Source of the DNA: Desulfosporosinus cupriresistens
Lineage (GTDB): Bacteria; Bacillota; Desulfitobacteriia; Desulfitobacteriales; Desulfitobacteriaceae
Direction: 5' to 3'
DNA: 64,000 bases
NCBI RefSeq assembly: GCF_001707885.1
Contig: NZ_MASS01000009.1
Span: 1 to 64,000, forward strand
The translations under genes and the position numbers were made by a program. Below, one piece after another: positions 26,147 to 34,659 of this stretch; position 1 is the stretch's first letter, and each line of letters starts with the position of its first letter. Under the pieces are notes generated by a model. That model had not been told where the DNA came from and ran no database searches. It saw only the letters and a program-made list of their open reading frames with translations.

Positions 26147-26755
26147 ATGATTAATCCAAGAGATTATTTCGACGTAGGGATCCAATTTCACGGACACAAG
26201 TGCCCGGCCATGCCGTTAGGCCTCAGGGCTGGAGCAGCGGCTATGAACGCCCTTGGTGTAGAACGTTCCCAAGATAAGGAATTAGTGATGGTAGTGGAGA
26301 CTGGCGACGATCATGCCGCAGGCTGTTTTGTTGATGGCTTGATGACTGTTACTGGTTGCACGTATGGCAAAAGCAATATTAAGAAAACCTATATGGGTAA
26401 AATGGCCTTTACCTTAATTGATACTAAACAGCAAAAAGCCGTGCGCGTTCAGTTAAAGGCGGAATTTTTTGGAAAGATGTTACAGTCACCCTTTGTACTG
26501 CAACGCAAACAAGGTGTACTGCCACAGGACATAACCGCCAATATCACTGATCCGCTAGTAGAAGGGGTTATGAACCGGGCCGAAGAAGAATTTCTGGCTA
26601 TCAGTCCAGTGTTCAATTATCATTTCGAAAAGGCAAAAGGAACATTTGATACTGACTTATGCGCGGTGTGTGGTGAACGGGTATTCGTGCATAAATTACA
26701 AAATGTCAATAACGAAAAAGTCTGTATTCCCTGTGCGGAAAAACAAAATAAGTAG
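26147..26755 (+). CDS. FmdE-family protein with C-terminal zinc ribbon
   Basis: 202 residues from ATG 26147, which is 10 bases after AAGGAGG; the upstream in-frame start (26060) has no site. 'GIQFHGHKCPAMPLGLRAGAAAMNALG' is the FmdE signature with the H-G-H-x-C metal site. 'ETGDDHAAGCFVDGLMTVTGCTYG' follows. The C-terminus has paired CxxC (CAVCGE...CIPCAE). The biochemical role of bacterial FmdE proteins is unsettled; links to molybdenum or tungsten enzymes are from gene context. A second FmdE gene lies at 57926. Confidence 0.85.
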   Translation: MINPRDYFDVGIQFHGHKCPAMPLGLRAGAAAMNALGVERSQDKELVMVVETGDDHAAGCFVDGLMTVTGCTYGKSNIKKTYMGKMAFTLIDTKQQKAVRVQLKAEFFGKMLQSPFVLQRKQGVLPQDITANITDPLVEGVMNRAEEEFLAISPVFNYHFEKAKGTFDTDLCAVCGERVFVHKLQNVNNEKVCIPCAEKQNK

Positions 26756-26782
26756 ACGGAATCATCCATAGCAAGATCTATC

Positions 26783-27040
26783 ATGCATTCTGAAGTTTTG
26801 TTGAGGCGGGAGTTATGTGTCTGTGATTTGACAGAAGTATTGGAAATCAGCCAGCCGGGGGTGTCTCAACACATGAGGCGCCTTCGTCAAACTGGATTTG
26901 TGAATGAGCGTCGGGGCGGGCAATGGATTTATTATTCACTTAATTTGGAAAATCCACTGATTAACTTGCTTTCTCCTACTTTTCCAAAGGTTAAAGAGGA
27001 TGAGGAAAAGCTAGCGCGTGCTAAAGGATGCCCAACCTAA
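26783..27040 (+). CDS. ArsR-family protein, N-terminally short
   Basis: 85 residues. 'LLRRELCVCDLTEVLEISQPGVSQHMRRLRQTGFVNERRGGQWIYYSL' is a typical ArsR recognition helix and wing with a CVC pair. The usual first helix ('ALGDPTRLRIL') is missing or degraded and no good RBS precedes ATG 26783, so it may be a decayed gene. It follows FmdE by 27 bases. Confidence 0.6.
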   Translation: MHSEVLLRRELCVCDLTEVLEISQPGVSQHMRRLRQTGFVNERRGGQWIYYSLNLENPLINLLSPTFPKVKEDEEKLARAKGCPT

Positions 27041-27089
27041 ATTAGGTTAAGACTCAATAATTAGGTTGAAACAATAGGGAGAATTTGCT

Positions 27090-27131
27090 GTGAGAGTTGC
27101 GATAATATCCGATATATATCTACCAATTTAA
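27090..27131 (+). pseudogene. First codons of a truncated gene
   Basis: AGGGAGAATTTGCT and GTG are followed by 'VRVAIISDIYLPI' and a stop. The start resembles calcineurin-like phosphoesterases ('MRIAVISDIH'). The rest is replaced by the convergent DUF3343 gene. Confidence 0.3.
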
Positions 27132-27386
27132 GGAGGTAAAGCCATCTTCAGTAGCTTCATATGCACCCATAATCACTACACTGGCATCTAATAAATCTTC
27201 AATAATGTCTTTGCGTTGTAGTGGAAAGCATAGGGCATTATTACACCCGGAACGCATCGCTTTTGGAGTCGGGATTAGAGCATAGGGACAATCAAGTTTT
27301 TTAAGGACTTTCTCCGCAGCCATAGCCTGGGTTAAAGAATCAAAGGTAATTAGAGCACGGTACTGTATCAGTTCACGATAGAGCAT
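27120..27386 (-). CDS. DUF3343 putative Se/S-carrier-like protein
   Basis: 88 residues from the ATG at 27386 (AGGAG 9 bases upstream); an ATG two codons earlier is closer to the site. 'ALITFDSLTQAMAAEKVLKK', 'IPTPKAMRSGCNNALCF' match DUF3343, whose conserved Cys follows the 'PTPR' turn. The family is annotated as putative selenium/sulfur carriers and co-occurs with TIGR01977 desulfurases, as here. The following MFS gene is on the same strand. Confidence 0.85.
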   Translation of the reverse strand: MLYRELIQYRALITFDSLTQAMAAEKVLKKLDCPYALIPTPKAMRSGCNNALCFPLQRKDIIEDLLDASVVIMGAYEATEDGFTSLNW

Positions 27387-27444
27387 TTGCATTGACTCCT
27401 ATTCCTTAAGATATAGAAGAGTGAAAGTAAGAGAATCCTTTCTC

Positions 27445-28620
27445 TTATTTTTGCTGTGCTGTTGCAATAATAAAACTCTTTTTGATTATGGATATAGCGA
27501 CAATTAATATTAGTAGGCCAATACCATAGAGAATGAACAGTGTAGTAAAGCGACTGTTTCCTACAATCCTACTTCCGAAAGCAGTGCCTAATCCCCCGCC
27601 CCCCATGAAACAGAAGGCAACAAGTGACATAGCGACGCCCCTTGCTTTGGCCGCAAATTCGGTAGCAATCGTTAAGAAGGTTGAATGGGCGAGCATGAGG
27701 CCTAACCCAAAAAGACCTATGCCGAAAATTAGAGTTTCAAGAATGTTGCCTAGGGTTATGATTATTATCATGGCTAATAACACAAAAGTAAGTCCAAGTA
27801 GAATTGTCTTTTTGCGTCCTACTTTAGCAGAGATTTTCCCAGAAATACGTCCACCAATAATAGACATAACTCCAAAAATTGACATAATCAGTCCGATTAG
27901 GAAGTTATTAAAGTCATAGATATTTTGTATGTATCCACTAAGGAATGAAAATGAGCCTAAAAGAAAAAAACCTTCAAATAATACAAGTAGATAAATTTTT
28001 AGACTTGAAGGATTACTTAAAAGGTTTAAATAGGGGGCAAATACTTTGCCCTCTTTGTTTTTGCTTGAAGGTATGTTTCTTCCTACGGTTAGCAATAGAA
28101 TGGTTGCCACTACCGATAATATGGCATAAATCATAAAAACACCACGCCAATTGAAAAAGAAGGCAATAGAACCACCGATGGCCATGCTTAAACCTTGTCC
28201 TAAAAAAGATATACCTAGGAAGGTCCCAATGGCTGTTTGCCGTTCATTTAAAGGGAATATATCGCCAATCAACGCCAACGATATCGGCATTACTGAAGCT
28301 GCAAATACGCCTGTCAAGGCCCTGTAGATAGTAAGGTCGGTTAGACCAGTGCCGAGTGCACATAAACCTGTCGCAATAGTAAAGAAAACCATTGAGAAGC
28401 TTATAACTTGTCTTTTACCGAACTTGTCGGCAAGGTAGCCAAAAATAAGTTGAAACAATCCAAACGGAATCATATAGGCTGAAATTATTAATGAAGTACT
28501 TGCAAGGTTTACTCCAATATCCTTTGATATAGAAGGTAGGATAGGAGAAACAACCCAATTATCTGCCATGACTACAAATCCAGCCAGGCCAAGGATTAAG
28601 AGGATACTTCTTTTATTCAT
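27445..28620 (-). CDS. MFS transporter (DHA1-like)
   Basis: 391 residues with twelve membrane segments. Motif A between TM2 and TM3 is 'GYLADKFGKRQVI', with 'RALTGVFAASVMPISLALIGD' in TM4. It looks like a drug/metabolite efflux antiporter of the DHA1 group; the substrate is unknown. GGAGGG precedes the ATG. An island-type AT palindrome lies upstream (28728-28760 on the + strand). A broken copy is at 18935-19205. Confidence 0.88.
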   Translation of the reverse strand: MNKRSILLILGLAGFVVMADNWVVSPILPSISKDIGVNLASTSLIISAYMIPFGLFQLIFGYLADKFGKRQVISFSMVFFTIATGLCALGTGLTDLTIYRALTGVFAASVMPISLALIGDIFPLNERQTAIGTFLGISFLGQGLSMAIGGSIAFFFNWRGVFMIYAILSVVATILLLTVGRNIPSSKNKEGKVFAPYLNLLSNPSSLKIYLLVLFEGFFLLGSFSFLSGYIQNIYDFNNFLIGLIMSIFGVMSIIGGRISGKISAKVGRKKTILLGLTFVLLAMIIIITLGNILETLIFGIGLFGLGLMLAHSTFLTIATEFAAKARGVAMSLVAFCFMGGGGLGTAFGSRIVGNSRFTTLFILYGIGLLILIVAISIIKKSFIIATAQQK

Positions 28621-29111
28621 ACTATCCCTCCAAAATAATTAATTACATGACCTTATTAGAATGATTTGGTGCTTATTAAAGAATATTTTATTTCCTCCTT
28701 TGCGTATATTTAGTATAATTTGATTAAATATAATAATTTTATTATATTATAAAAATAGAGTAAATTGAACTGCTTTATGGAAAATTTTAAAAGTACTTGC
28801 ACCTCTTTAGGATTTTCTGCAGTGTCGCAGTAGGTCCGTCTGCAAAGGGGATTGGGGGCCTACTAAAGTGGAGTTTTCCCTAAAAATTGATCCAAATTTT
28901 TGTACAGCAGCGCTGAACCTTATAAATGCAAAATAGCCACCAAGAATCCACTGAGCGTAAATAATGCAGTCGCTATTTTTGATTTTAAAAATGTTAATAA
29001 GAGATTAGTTGAATTTAAATTAAAAAATATATTATAATAGAGATATTATAATATTATCGATGGGTTCTTTATGGGCAAGCTGATAATTAAAAATAGATTA
29101 GAGGGGTTTAT
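28621..29111. promoter_or_regulatory. Divergent regulatory region between the MFS and ArsR genes
   Basis: 'atataataattttattatattataaaaatag' (28727-28760) faces the MFS gene and 'aatatattataatagagatattataatattat' (29027-29060) faces the ArsR gene. Between them is a 9-bp stem, AGTAGGTCC with GGGCCTACT, around 28826-28863 of unknown meaning. The two AT sites suggest the ArsR protein controls both directions. Confidence 0.5.
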
Positions 29112-29444
29112 GTGGAAGAACAGATTATATCTATGAAAAGTGATTTCTTTAAGGCCTTAGCGCACCCTACACGGGTACGTATTCTTGAACGATTAGCAAA
29201 AAATGAAGAGGAAGTATGTGTTTGTGAGTTTATAGAAGAATTTGGGATTGAACAATCGAATTTATCTCAACACTTGAGCATTTTGCGCAAACAGCATCTT
29301 ATTGAATCAACTAAAGTTGGCTTGAAAGTATTGTATCGTATTAAATATCCAGAAGTATTGATAATCCTAGAGAAGGTTCAAGAAATTCTTGCACAGCAAT
29401 TTAGAGAAGGGGAAGCTTTGATGAGGCATCTTACCGAGCGTTAG
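29112..29444 (+). CDS. ArsR-family repressor with CxC motif (paralog B)
   Basis: 110 residues from GTG 29112 behind AGAGGGG. 'KALAHPTRVRILERLAK', 'EEVCVCEFIEEFG', 'QSNLSQHLSILRKQHLI' give the winged helix and CVC sensor pair. It is a close paralog of the protein at 22472, and the leader sequence is also conserved. A terminator-like hairpin ending in eight T follows at about 29473-29520. No partner gene is co-directional downstream. Confidence 0.88.
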   Translation: MEEQIISMKSDFFKALAHPTRVRILERLAKNEEEVCVCEFIEEFGIEQSNLSQHLSILRKQHLIESTKVGLKVLYRIKYPEVLIILEKVQEILAQQFREGEALMRHLTER

Positions 29445-29539
29445 GAAGATTGGAAAAAAGAGCTAAATATTTAAAAATTCCTGCTCTACTGTAAGTTCAG
29501 TGTGGCGGGAAATTTTTTTTATACTAGTGAAACCATAAT

Positions 29540-29803
29540 TCACGCCTTATACAAATACCATTTGCATGTGCTCAACTCATATTTAAGTTCGAACAGCTTT
29601 AAAAGCCCAGCTACTTCACTTTGACAACGAAAAATAAACATGCGATTTCCGGCGAGTTTCTCTTCAGAACGTGTTACGACTCGGTCGACTTTGACCACTA
29701 CGTTGGAAGCATTATCAGAAGTCAGCCTATATCGTATAGGATGAGGGATTCCCTCAAGGGTAAACCAAGCAACCATTTCGATCGGTTGCATTAAAATTCG
29801 CAT
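29540..29803 (-). CDS. Small hypothetical protein
   Basis: 87 residues from the ATG at 29803, five bases after AAGGTGG. 'MQPIEMVAWFTLEGIPHPIRYRL' then 'VVVKVDRVVTRSEEKLAGNRMFIFRCQSEVAGLLKLFELKYE' suggests a compact mixed alpha/beta protein with no membrane segment. The family is not recognised. It has its own promoter region and no obvious partner. Confidence 0.65.
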   Translation of the reverse strand: MRILMQPIEMVAWFTLEGIPHPIRYRLTSDNASNVVVKVDRVVTRSEEKLAGNRMFIFRCQSEVAGLLKLFELKYELSTCKWYLYKA

Positions 29804-30071
29804 ACTACTACCCACCTTAATTCTAAGAATGCTGAAATGACATCATGAGGTAGTCTTTATCTTGGATTACACCGCCGGTTAGGGTGTTGGGTACAGTTCA
29901 TACTGACAAGAATACTTTATCAGAACTAGCGTTCTGTGTAAAGGGTATATATGTTTTGGGATTCGAATGTACATTTATCTTAAGTGAATTGGGATATTTT
30001 CCTGTAATAAAATAGAGTATGGCCTCTAATACTAAGTTTGTTAGAAGGCAAATTTATAAGGAGGGGTTCCA

Positions 30072-30281
30072 ATGACAGTTCAATCAGATTTACAAAAAGC
30101 AGTGGCTGCTGCCCAATCTGCTCTCGGTACTTATTCCACGTTTTCCCTTTCAACTCAAGACCAATCGGCCAAGGCAATGTTCGAGGAACTATCTAAAGAT
30201 GCGCAGCGTCATGTCACGATGCTCAACAACCGTCTTGCTTATATTGAACAAAGTAATCCAATGAATCAACAAACCACTTAA
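30072..30281 (+). CDS. DUF1657-family small protein
   Basis: 69 residues: 'QKAVAAAQSALGTYSTFSLSTQDQSAKAMFEELSKDAQRHVTMLNNRLAYIEQ' fits DUF1657 (helical; 'FALQTQDQEAK' then 'L..R..YIE'). In clostridia and bacilli these genes go with spore or stress loci. GGAGGGG precedes ATG 30072. A terminator follows. Confidence 0.85.
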   Translation: MTVQSDLQKAVAAAQSALGTYSTFSLSTQDQSAKAMFEELSKDAQRHVTMLNNRLAYIEQSNPMNQQTT

Positions 30282-30332
30282 ACTGAGAAAGTAGTAAGGC
30301 GGAGATAGTTAAGACAACTATATGGCACGATA

Positions 30333-30376
30333 AAAGAGTTCTGTCAGCGTTCGTAATAACGCCAACAGAACTCTTT
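30333..30376 (+). terminator. Terminator after DUF1657 gene
   Basis: AAAGAGTTCTGT pairs with ACAGAACTCTTT, with inner pairing GCGTT/AACGC, then CGTTTT. Confidence 0.75.
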
Positions 30377-30433
30377 CGTTTTATGAAACTGGGGATCAAA
30401 AAATTTGAAGATAACGTGATGATAAGTGTGAGA

Positions 30434-30952
30434 TTAAACCGCTCCAGGAATTACTGCGGGGACATAGACGCGTTGGGCGAGCTCACTATCGATCATAAAG
30501 AGTCCTGCCCCGTCTCCATTTATAAGTTTAAGCTTATTCAGCACGCGACCCATGTTTTCCTCTTCTTCTACTTGTTCTGTGATATACCATTGAAGAAAAA
30601 TTTCAGTCGTATGGTCTTTGATTTCGCGTGAGATATTCATGAGCTCATAGATAGAATTGGTAACGAATTGCTCATGTTTTAAAGCGAGTTCAAATACTTC
30701 TTGAGGACTGGAAAACTCATTCTGAGGTTCTTTGATCTCAGCTAAGGTTACCTTACCGCCTATCTTGTTCAAATAATTAAAAAATCCTAGGGCATGATCG
30801 CGTTCTTCCTGAACCTGAACTCGAAAGTAATTGGCAAATCCGTCCAGATTCATAGATGAAAAATAAGTCTGCATAGCAAGATAAAAATAGGCTGAGAAAA
30901 ATTCTTTATTCACTTGATCATTAATAGCTTTAATCATTTGTTCATTTTGCAA
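30434..30952 (-). CDS. ftnA: Ferritin (FtnA-type)
   Basis: 172 residues from TTG 30952 (AGGTGG 7 bases upstream). Ferroxidase ligands are visible: E17 in 'NKEFFSAYFY', 'EERDHALGFF' (E50, H53 region), 'EQFVTNSIY' and 'QVEEEENMG'. It forms a 24-subunit shell that oxidises and stores iron in the cytosol. A palindrome TTTAAACGTTTAAA lies upstream. Confidence 0.93.
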   Translation of the reverse strand: MQNEQMIKAINDQVNKEFFSAYFYLAMQTYFSSMNLDGFANYFRVQVQEERDHALGFFNYLNKIGGKVTLAEIKEPQNEFSSPQEVFELALKHEQFVTNSIYELMNISREIKDHTTEIFLQWYITEQVEEEENMGRVLNKLKLINGDGAGLFMIDSELAQRVYVPAVIPGAV

Positions 30953-31340
30953 TGTATTTCCACCTACCTCTTTTTTTATAATTAACCTTTAAACGTTTAA
31001 ATATGTATTCTACATTATTCCACAAAGCTCCTGCAAATAATAACATCTTTATAAAAATAATTAAAATACTTATCAAATAGATAAAAGTTAAGTTTATAAC
31101 ATAAAGTGTAATCACTATGCATTTAGATTAAATAATCCGAAGTATCTTTCGAGAAGTATCTTCCGATGAACAGAATACCCCATTTTATCATGAAATGAAT
31201 GATCACCACTAACATAAAGACTGTTGATAGGTTTATTGTAACCTGTCAACAGCCTTTTTTCTTTATACGAGTCACTCAAAGTATTGCGATCGGATCTTAA
31301 AACATCTTGGTTGAGAGTTTTGTTCAGCGTAAAAGCGTTT
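30953..31340. other. Ferritin upstream region
   Basis: A perfect 14-base palindrome TTTAAACGTTTAAA at 30988-31001 lies 36 bases before the ferritin start and may be an operator. A + strand hairpin at 31221-31260 (CTGTTGATAGGTT with AACCTGTCAACAG, six T) looks like a terminator for a transcript from an unidentified source. No gene was recognised. Confidence 0.5.
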
Positions 31341-31829
31341 TTAAAAAGGAAGCCCTATTCGTCGGATAAGTGCAAATCCTGCTCGCTTAGCGAGAGGAAT
31401 AAATACTTTACGCAGAAGAGGAGTCCCAACACGTTGGGCTAAGGGAATTCCTACTTTGCGGGCTAAGGGAGGGCCGACGTGCTGGGCTAGGGGAATTCCC
31501 ACTTTGCGGGCCAGGGGAGGACCAAATTGTCTCATGATTGAAGGGCCGTATTGTTTCAGAAGGATTCCTGCTTGCTGTTGCCAGAGATTAGAAGATGCAG
31601 AAACAGAAGATGGGGGATGTTTTTCCAATAGAGGAACTTGCTTTTGAATGGAAGAAGTGGGTTGGGTTATTGGTATAACGGTCGGTTGGGTCGCTGGTGT
31701 ATATTGAATTTGTTGTGCAACGGGTGATTGTCCAGGACTTTGAACGTTGTTAGTTCCCTGTCGATGAATAGGGGAGAACCTGTTCTGGCGATTTGGGAAA
31801 TAACCCTGTTGCCCCATCAACGATGTCAT
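31341..31829 (-). CDS. Repeat-containing, spore-coat-like protein
   Basis: 162 residues. The first 95 are rich in Gln, Pro and Ser. From residue 98 there are five to six tandem units of about 13 residues on the pattern G-x-P-L-A-(R/Q)-K-V-G-I-P-L-A, very basic. No signal peptide or enzyme motif is seen. Low-complexity basic repeats of this kind occur in spore coat and spore-associated proteins; that assignment is inference. RBS AGGGGG precedes the ATG. Confidence 0.6.
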   Translation of the reverse strand: MTSLMGQQGYFPNRQNRFSPIHRQGTNNVQSPGQSPVAQQIQYTPATQPTVIPITQPTSSIQKQVPLLEKHPPSSVSASSNLWQQQAGILLKQYGPSIMRQFGPPLARKVGIPLAQHVGPPLARKVGIPLAQRVGTPLLRKVFIPLAKRAGFALIRRIGLPF

Positions 31830-32053
31830 GGGTAGGCCCCCTTTATTTTAAATGTGAGAATCATTTGGTTTAGGATTCTTATGCTAACACGGTATGCATT
31901 GAATTCCATAATGTTCCATAATTTAAGAACTAACTATGACTCTCGGATTAGAAATCAATTTCTATAAATTATTTTTAATAAAAATAAAAAATTGAATTAT
32001 TTGGGACGCCAAGGTAATTTGTGGAATATATTGGAATTATGGAGGTGTTTTGA

Positions 32054-32224
32054 ATGGCTCTGAATTTTCTCAGGAATCAAGGAAATGTTCCCACCCAAGG
32101 TCAAAACCAAGCTGTTCCGAACGGTCTAAACCGTTTCATGCAAAAGAAGGGAATTAATTCTCAGGCCGATTTTGAGCAAAGAATCCAACAAAATCCTATT
32201 GGTTTTCTAAGAAAACGAGGATAA
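32054..32224 (+). CDS. Small protein of 56 residues
   Basis: GGAGGTG at 32041-32047 precedes ATG 32054; the frame ends at TAA 32222-32224. 'MALNFLRNQGNVPTQGQNQ' then 'GLNRFMQKKGINSQADFEQRIQQNPIGFLRKRG': Gln/Asn-rich and basic. It is divergent from the repeat protein at 31829 across a 220-base promoter region. A bidirectional terminator follows immediately. The family is not recognised. Confidence 0.65.
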   Translation: MALNFLRNQGNVPTQGQNQAVPNGLNRFMQKKGINSQADFEQRIQQNPIGFLRKRG

Positions 32225-32238
32225 CTCTTAAGGAACAA

Positions 32239-32269
32239 GAAAGCTGTTGAACGAAGTTCAACAGCTTTC
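32239..32269. terminator. Bidirectional terminator
   Basis: A 14-bp perfect stem, GAAAGCTGTTGAAC with GTTCAACAGCTTTC, lies between convergent genes. It overlaps the last codons of the MFS gene. Confidence 0.7.
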
Positions 32270-33583
32270 ATCCATTGGCTGGCCTTTTGTTTCTTCGCCA
32301 AGAATAATGACATTTAACGCGACGAGAAGTAATACTCCTGCAAACATGAGGAAAATAGATTGAGAGGATAAATGGTAAGACCCTAGCATTAAGCCGACGA
32401 CAGCTGGGGCAATAATTCCACCTATTCGTCCAAACCCAGCGGCCCAGCCGGAACCAGTTGCCCGGGCATGTGTCGGATAAAGCTCAGGAGTGTAGGTATA
32501 GACAATTCCCCATGCTCCAAGGTTAAAGAAGGACATCAATGATCCCATCAGCAGAATGGTTTGAACATCTGTGGTTTGACCAAAGAAATAAGCTGAAATT
32601 CCCGTGCCAATAAGATAGGCAGTTAACGTTGGTTTACGACCGATCTTGTCTACAAAATACGCAGCACTGAAATATCCAGGTATTTGAGCCAGCGTCATCG
32701 TCATGACGTATTGGAAACTCTTGGTTAGAGAGAATCCCTTCAGGGCGAGTAGAGAAGGAAGCCAAGTGAAGATTCCGTAATATGAGTAGACCACGCCGAA
32801 CCAGAGAATCCAGAGAAAGATTGTACGTCTTATAAATCTGTTAGAAAAGAGTTCTTTAACCGCCATTCCAGGCGGATTCGGAGAAATAGACTTTGTAATG
32901 AGTTCAGTTGTAGTCCGACGTACTCCGGCTTCTGCTTCGATAAGTTTCACAATGGCCTCTGCTTGAGTGAAGTCACCCTTGGACGCTAAATATCGAGGCG
33001 ATTCGGGAATAGAACGCCAAAGATAAAAAATATAGAGAGCTGGTAAGGCACCGATATAGAATGCGGCCTGCCAACCAAAGCGAGGAATGATTATGTAAGA
33101 GATTAGAGCAGCTAGTAACCAACCTATCGCCCAGAAACTTTCAAGTAGAACAAGAAATTTACCACGGTGTTTAGCGGGAGAGAACTCGCTCATTAATGTT
33201 ACGGCAACAGGGAGTTGGCCGCCTAAGCCGAATCCAACCAAAAAACGAAAGATCAAGAGTGATTCATAGTTCCAGGACAGCCCGCATAATCCGGTCGCGA
33301 AGCTATAAAGGACGAGCGTAGAAGCAAAAACCTTTTTGCGGCCAAAAAGATCAGCCATCGTCCCTGAAAGAATAGCTCCGATTGCCATACCGACAAGTCC
33401 AATACTGCCGATTGTGCCGACTTGCTCCGGACTGAGCTTCCAGGCCTTCATTAACACGGGGAGAACAAAGGAAATAATGCCAGTGTCCATAGAGTCAAAC
33501 ATCCAACCTAAACCAGCTGTGATCAGTAGGAGATAATGAAACCTGGATACGGGTAATGTTTCCAGGCGTTCGGTTAAGGTCAT
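32258..33583 (-). CDS. MFS transporter, NiaP/aromatic-acid type
   Basis: 441 residues from the ATG at 33583, 6 bases after AAAGGA; the in-frame start at 33613 lies before this site. Twelve membrane segments. 'GWMFDSMDTGIISFVLPVL' in TM1, 'GTMADLFGRKKVF' (motif A) and 'PELYPTHARATGSGWAAGFGRIG' in the second half are typical of the NiaP/benzoate group. The substrate is probably a small organic acid such as nicotinate, but this is not certain. It is monocistronic. Confidence 0.85.
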   Translation of the reverse strand: MTLTERLETLPVSRFHYLLLITAGLGWMFDSMDTGIISFVLPVLMKAWKLSPEQVGTIGSIGLVGMAIGAILSGTMADLFGRKKVFASTLVLYSFATGLCGLSWNYESLLIFRFLVGFGLGGQLPVAVTLMSEFSPAKHRGKFLVLLESFWAIGWLLAALISYIIIPRFGWQAAFYIGALPALYIFYLWRSIPESPRYLASKGDFTQAEAIVKLIEAEAGVRRTTTELITKSISPNPPGMAVKELFSNRFIRRTIFLWILWFGVVYSYYGIFTWLPSLLALKGFSLTKSFQYVMTMTLAQIPGYFSAAYFVDKIGRKPTLTAYLIGTGISAYFFGQTTDVQTILLMGSLMSFFNLGAWGIVYTYTPELYPTHARATGSGWAAGFGRIGGIIAPAVVGLMLGSYHLSSQSIFLMFAGVLLLVALNVIILGEETKGQPMDESC

Positions 33584-33994
33584 TTTATCCGTCCTTTCTA
33601 CAAGTATAATCATGATCTGTTTTATCTACTACTCTAACTTGTCTCTGTCGTATAATACCTATTCGTGTACTAATTGTAAATACCTTTAGGTCATAGAGGG
33701 CGAAACCCAAAATATTTAAAGTTTTGTGATGTTTTTAACAGTCAAAAGTATAGCCAATAACCGCCTGAAGTTTCACATTGTTGTTTGAATAGCTACAACT
33801 AAATGGTTTGAAAGGAGTTCGTACGGATGTAGAACGACAGAATCGATTATGGTTTTAAGCATCAGGAAGATAGCTAAAGGGAAATTTGACTAAGTTAATA
33901 ATCAAAAGTAAACGGAGTTTACAAGAAAGAGAAAGGGGTTCCGGCGGAACCCCTTTCTCTTCGTCCTTGAGAAAAACCAAGTGCGTTTAAATTC
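33584..33994. other. Intergenic region with the RidA terminator
   Basis: A strong hairpin at 33928-33960 (AGAAAGGGGTTCC with GGAACCCCTTTCT) lies just after the RidA stop. The remaining 330 bases hold promoter-like AT-rich sequence only. Confidence 0.55.
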
Positions 33995-34375
33995 CTATTC
34001 AGCAAGAGCAATTGCTTCAATTTCAAGAATGGCGTCCTTAGGCAAACGAGCGACTTGTACAGCAGAACGGGCTGGTGGATTAGTTGGAAAATAGGTGGCG
34101 TATACGGCGTTCATTGCAGCAAAGTCATTCATGTCTCTTAGAAAAACCACAGTCTTAACAATTTTATCCATAGAGGTGCCTGCAGATTCTAAAATCGCTT
34201 TGACATTATCTAAGGATTGTTTGGTTGCGCCTTCAATATCAGCAACCAATTCACCACTTTGTGGATTCAGAGGGAGCTGTCCAGATGTGAAAATTAGATT
34301 TCCAATCTTAACCCCTTGAGAATAAGGGCCAATGGCCGCAGGCGCGTTTTGTGTATTAACGGTTTGTTTATTCAT
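33995..34375 (-). CDS. ridA: RidA/YjgF enamine/imine deaminase
   Basis: 126 residues. 'PAAIGPYSQGVKIGNLIFTSGQLPL' at the start, 'FAAMNAVYATYFPTNPPARSAVQVARLPKDAILEIEAIA' at the end; the active-site Arg is in 'ARSAVQV'. It hydrolyses 2-aminoacrylate and related imines released by PLP enzymes, in a cytosolic trimer. AAAGGAGG precedes the ATG. It is divergent from the TyrR-like regulator that commands the tryptophanase genes, and tryptophanase forms 2-aminoacrylate. Confidence 0.95.
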   Translation of the reverse strand: MNKQTVNTQNAPAAIGPYSQGVKIGNLIFTSGQLPLNPQSGELVADIEGATKQSLDNVKAILESAGTSMDKIVKTVVFLRDMNDFAAMNAVYATYFPTNPPARSAVQVARLPKDAILEIEAIALAE

Positions 34376-34659
34376 GACTATCTACCTCCTTAAAGCTTGT
34401 CATGCAATCTTCATGCCATGTTAATATAAGTATAACTGATTTTGCGTGGACAAACCAAGTAAGAAACTGGAACTCAAAGTGGGTATAAGAGTATTCTGCT
34501 CGGATTTGGCAAGTATTATTAATGTATAGGGGGTTTACAATTTTTATTGTTTATCTCATTTCTCGCCATATGAACTTAACGTATGATATAATTTATTGTC
34601 TAATTCGATATTATTTGACGTTTTTCCCCATGAACAAGGTCGATTAGAGGAGGTAGCCA

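Noticed and set aside
14820..29500. Transposon or integrative element boundaries around the island
   Set aside because: No transposase, integrase, tRNA or matching terminal repeats were seen; duplications and relics alone do not define an element.
31341..31829. CRISPR-like or DNA repeat array
   Set aside because: The repeats are in frame and encode the 13-residue protein repeat; unit length and identity do not fit CRISPR.
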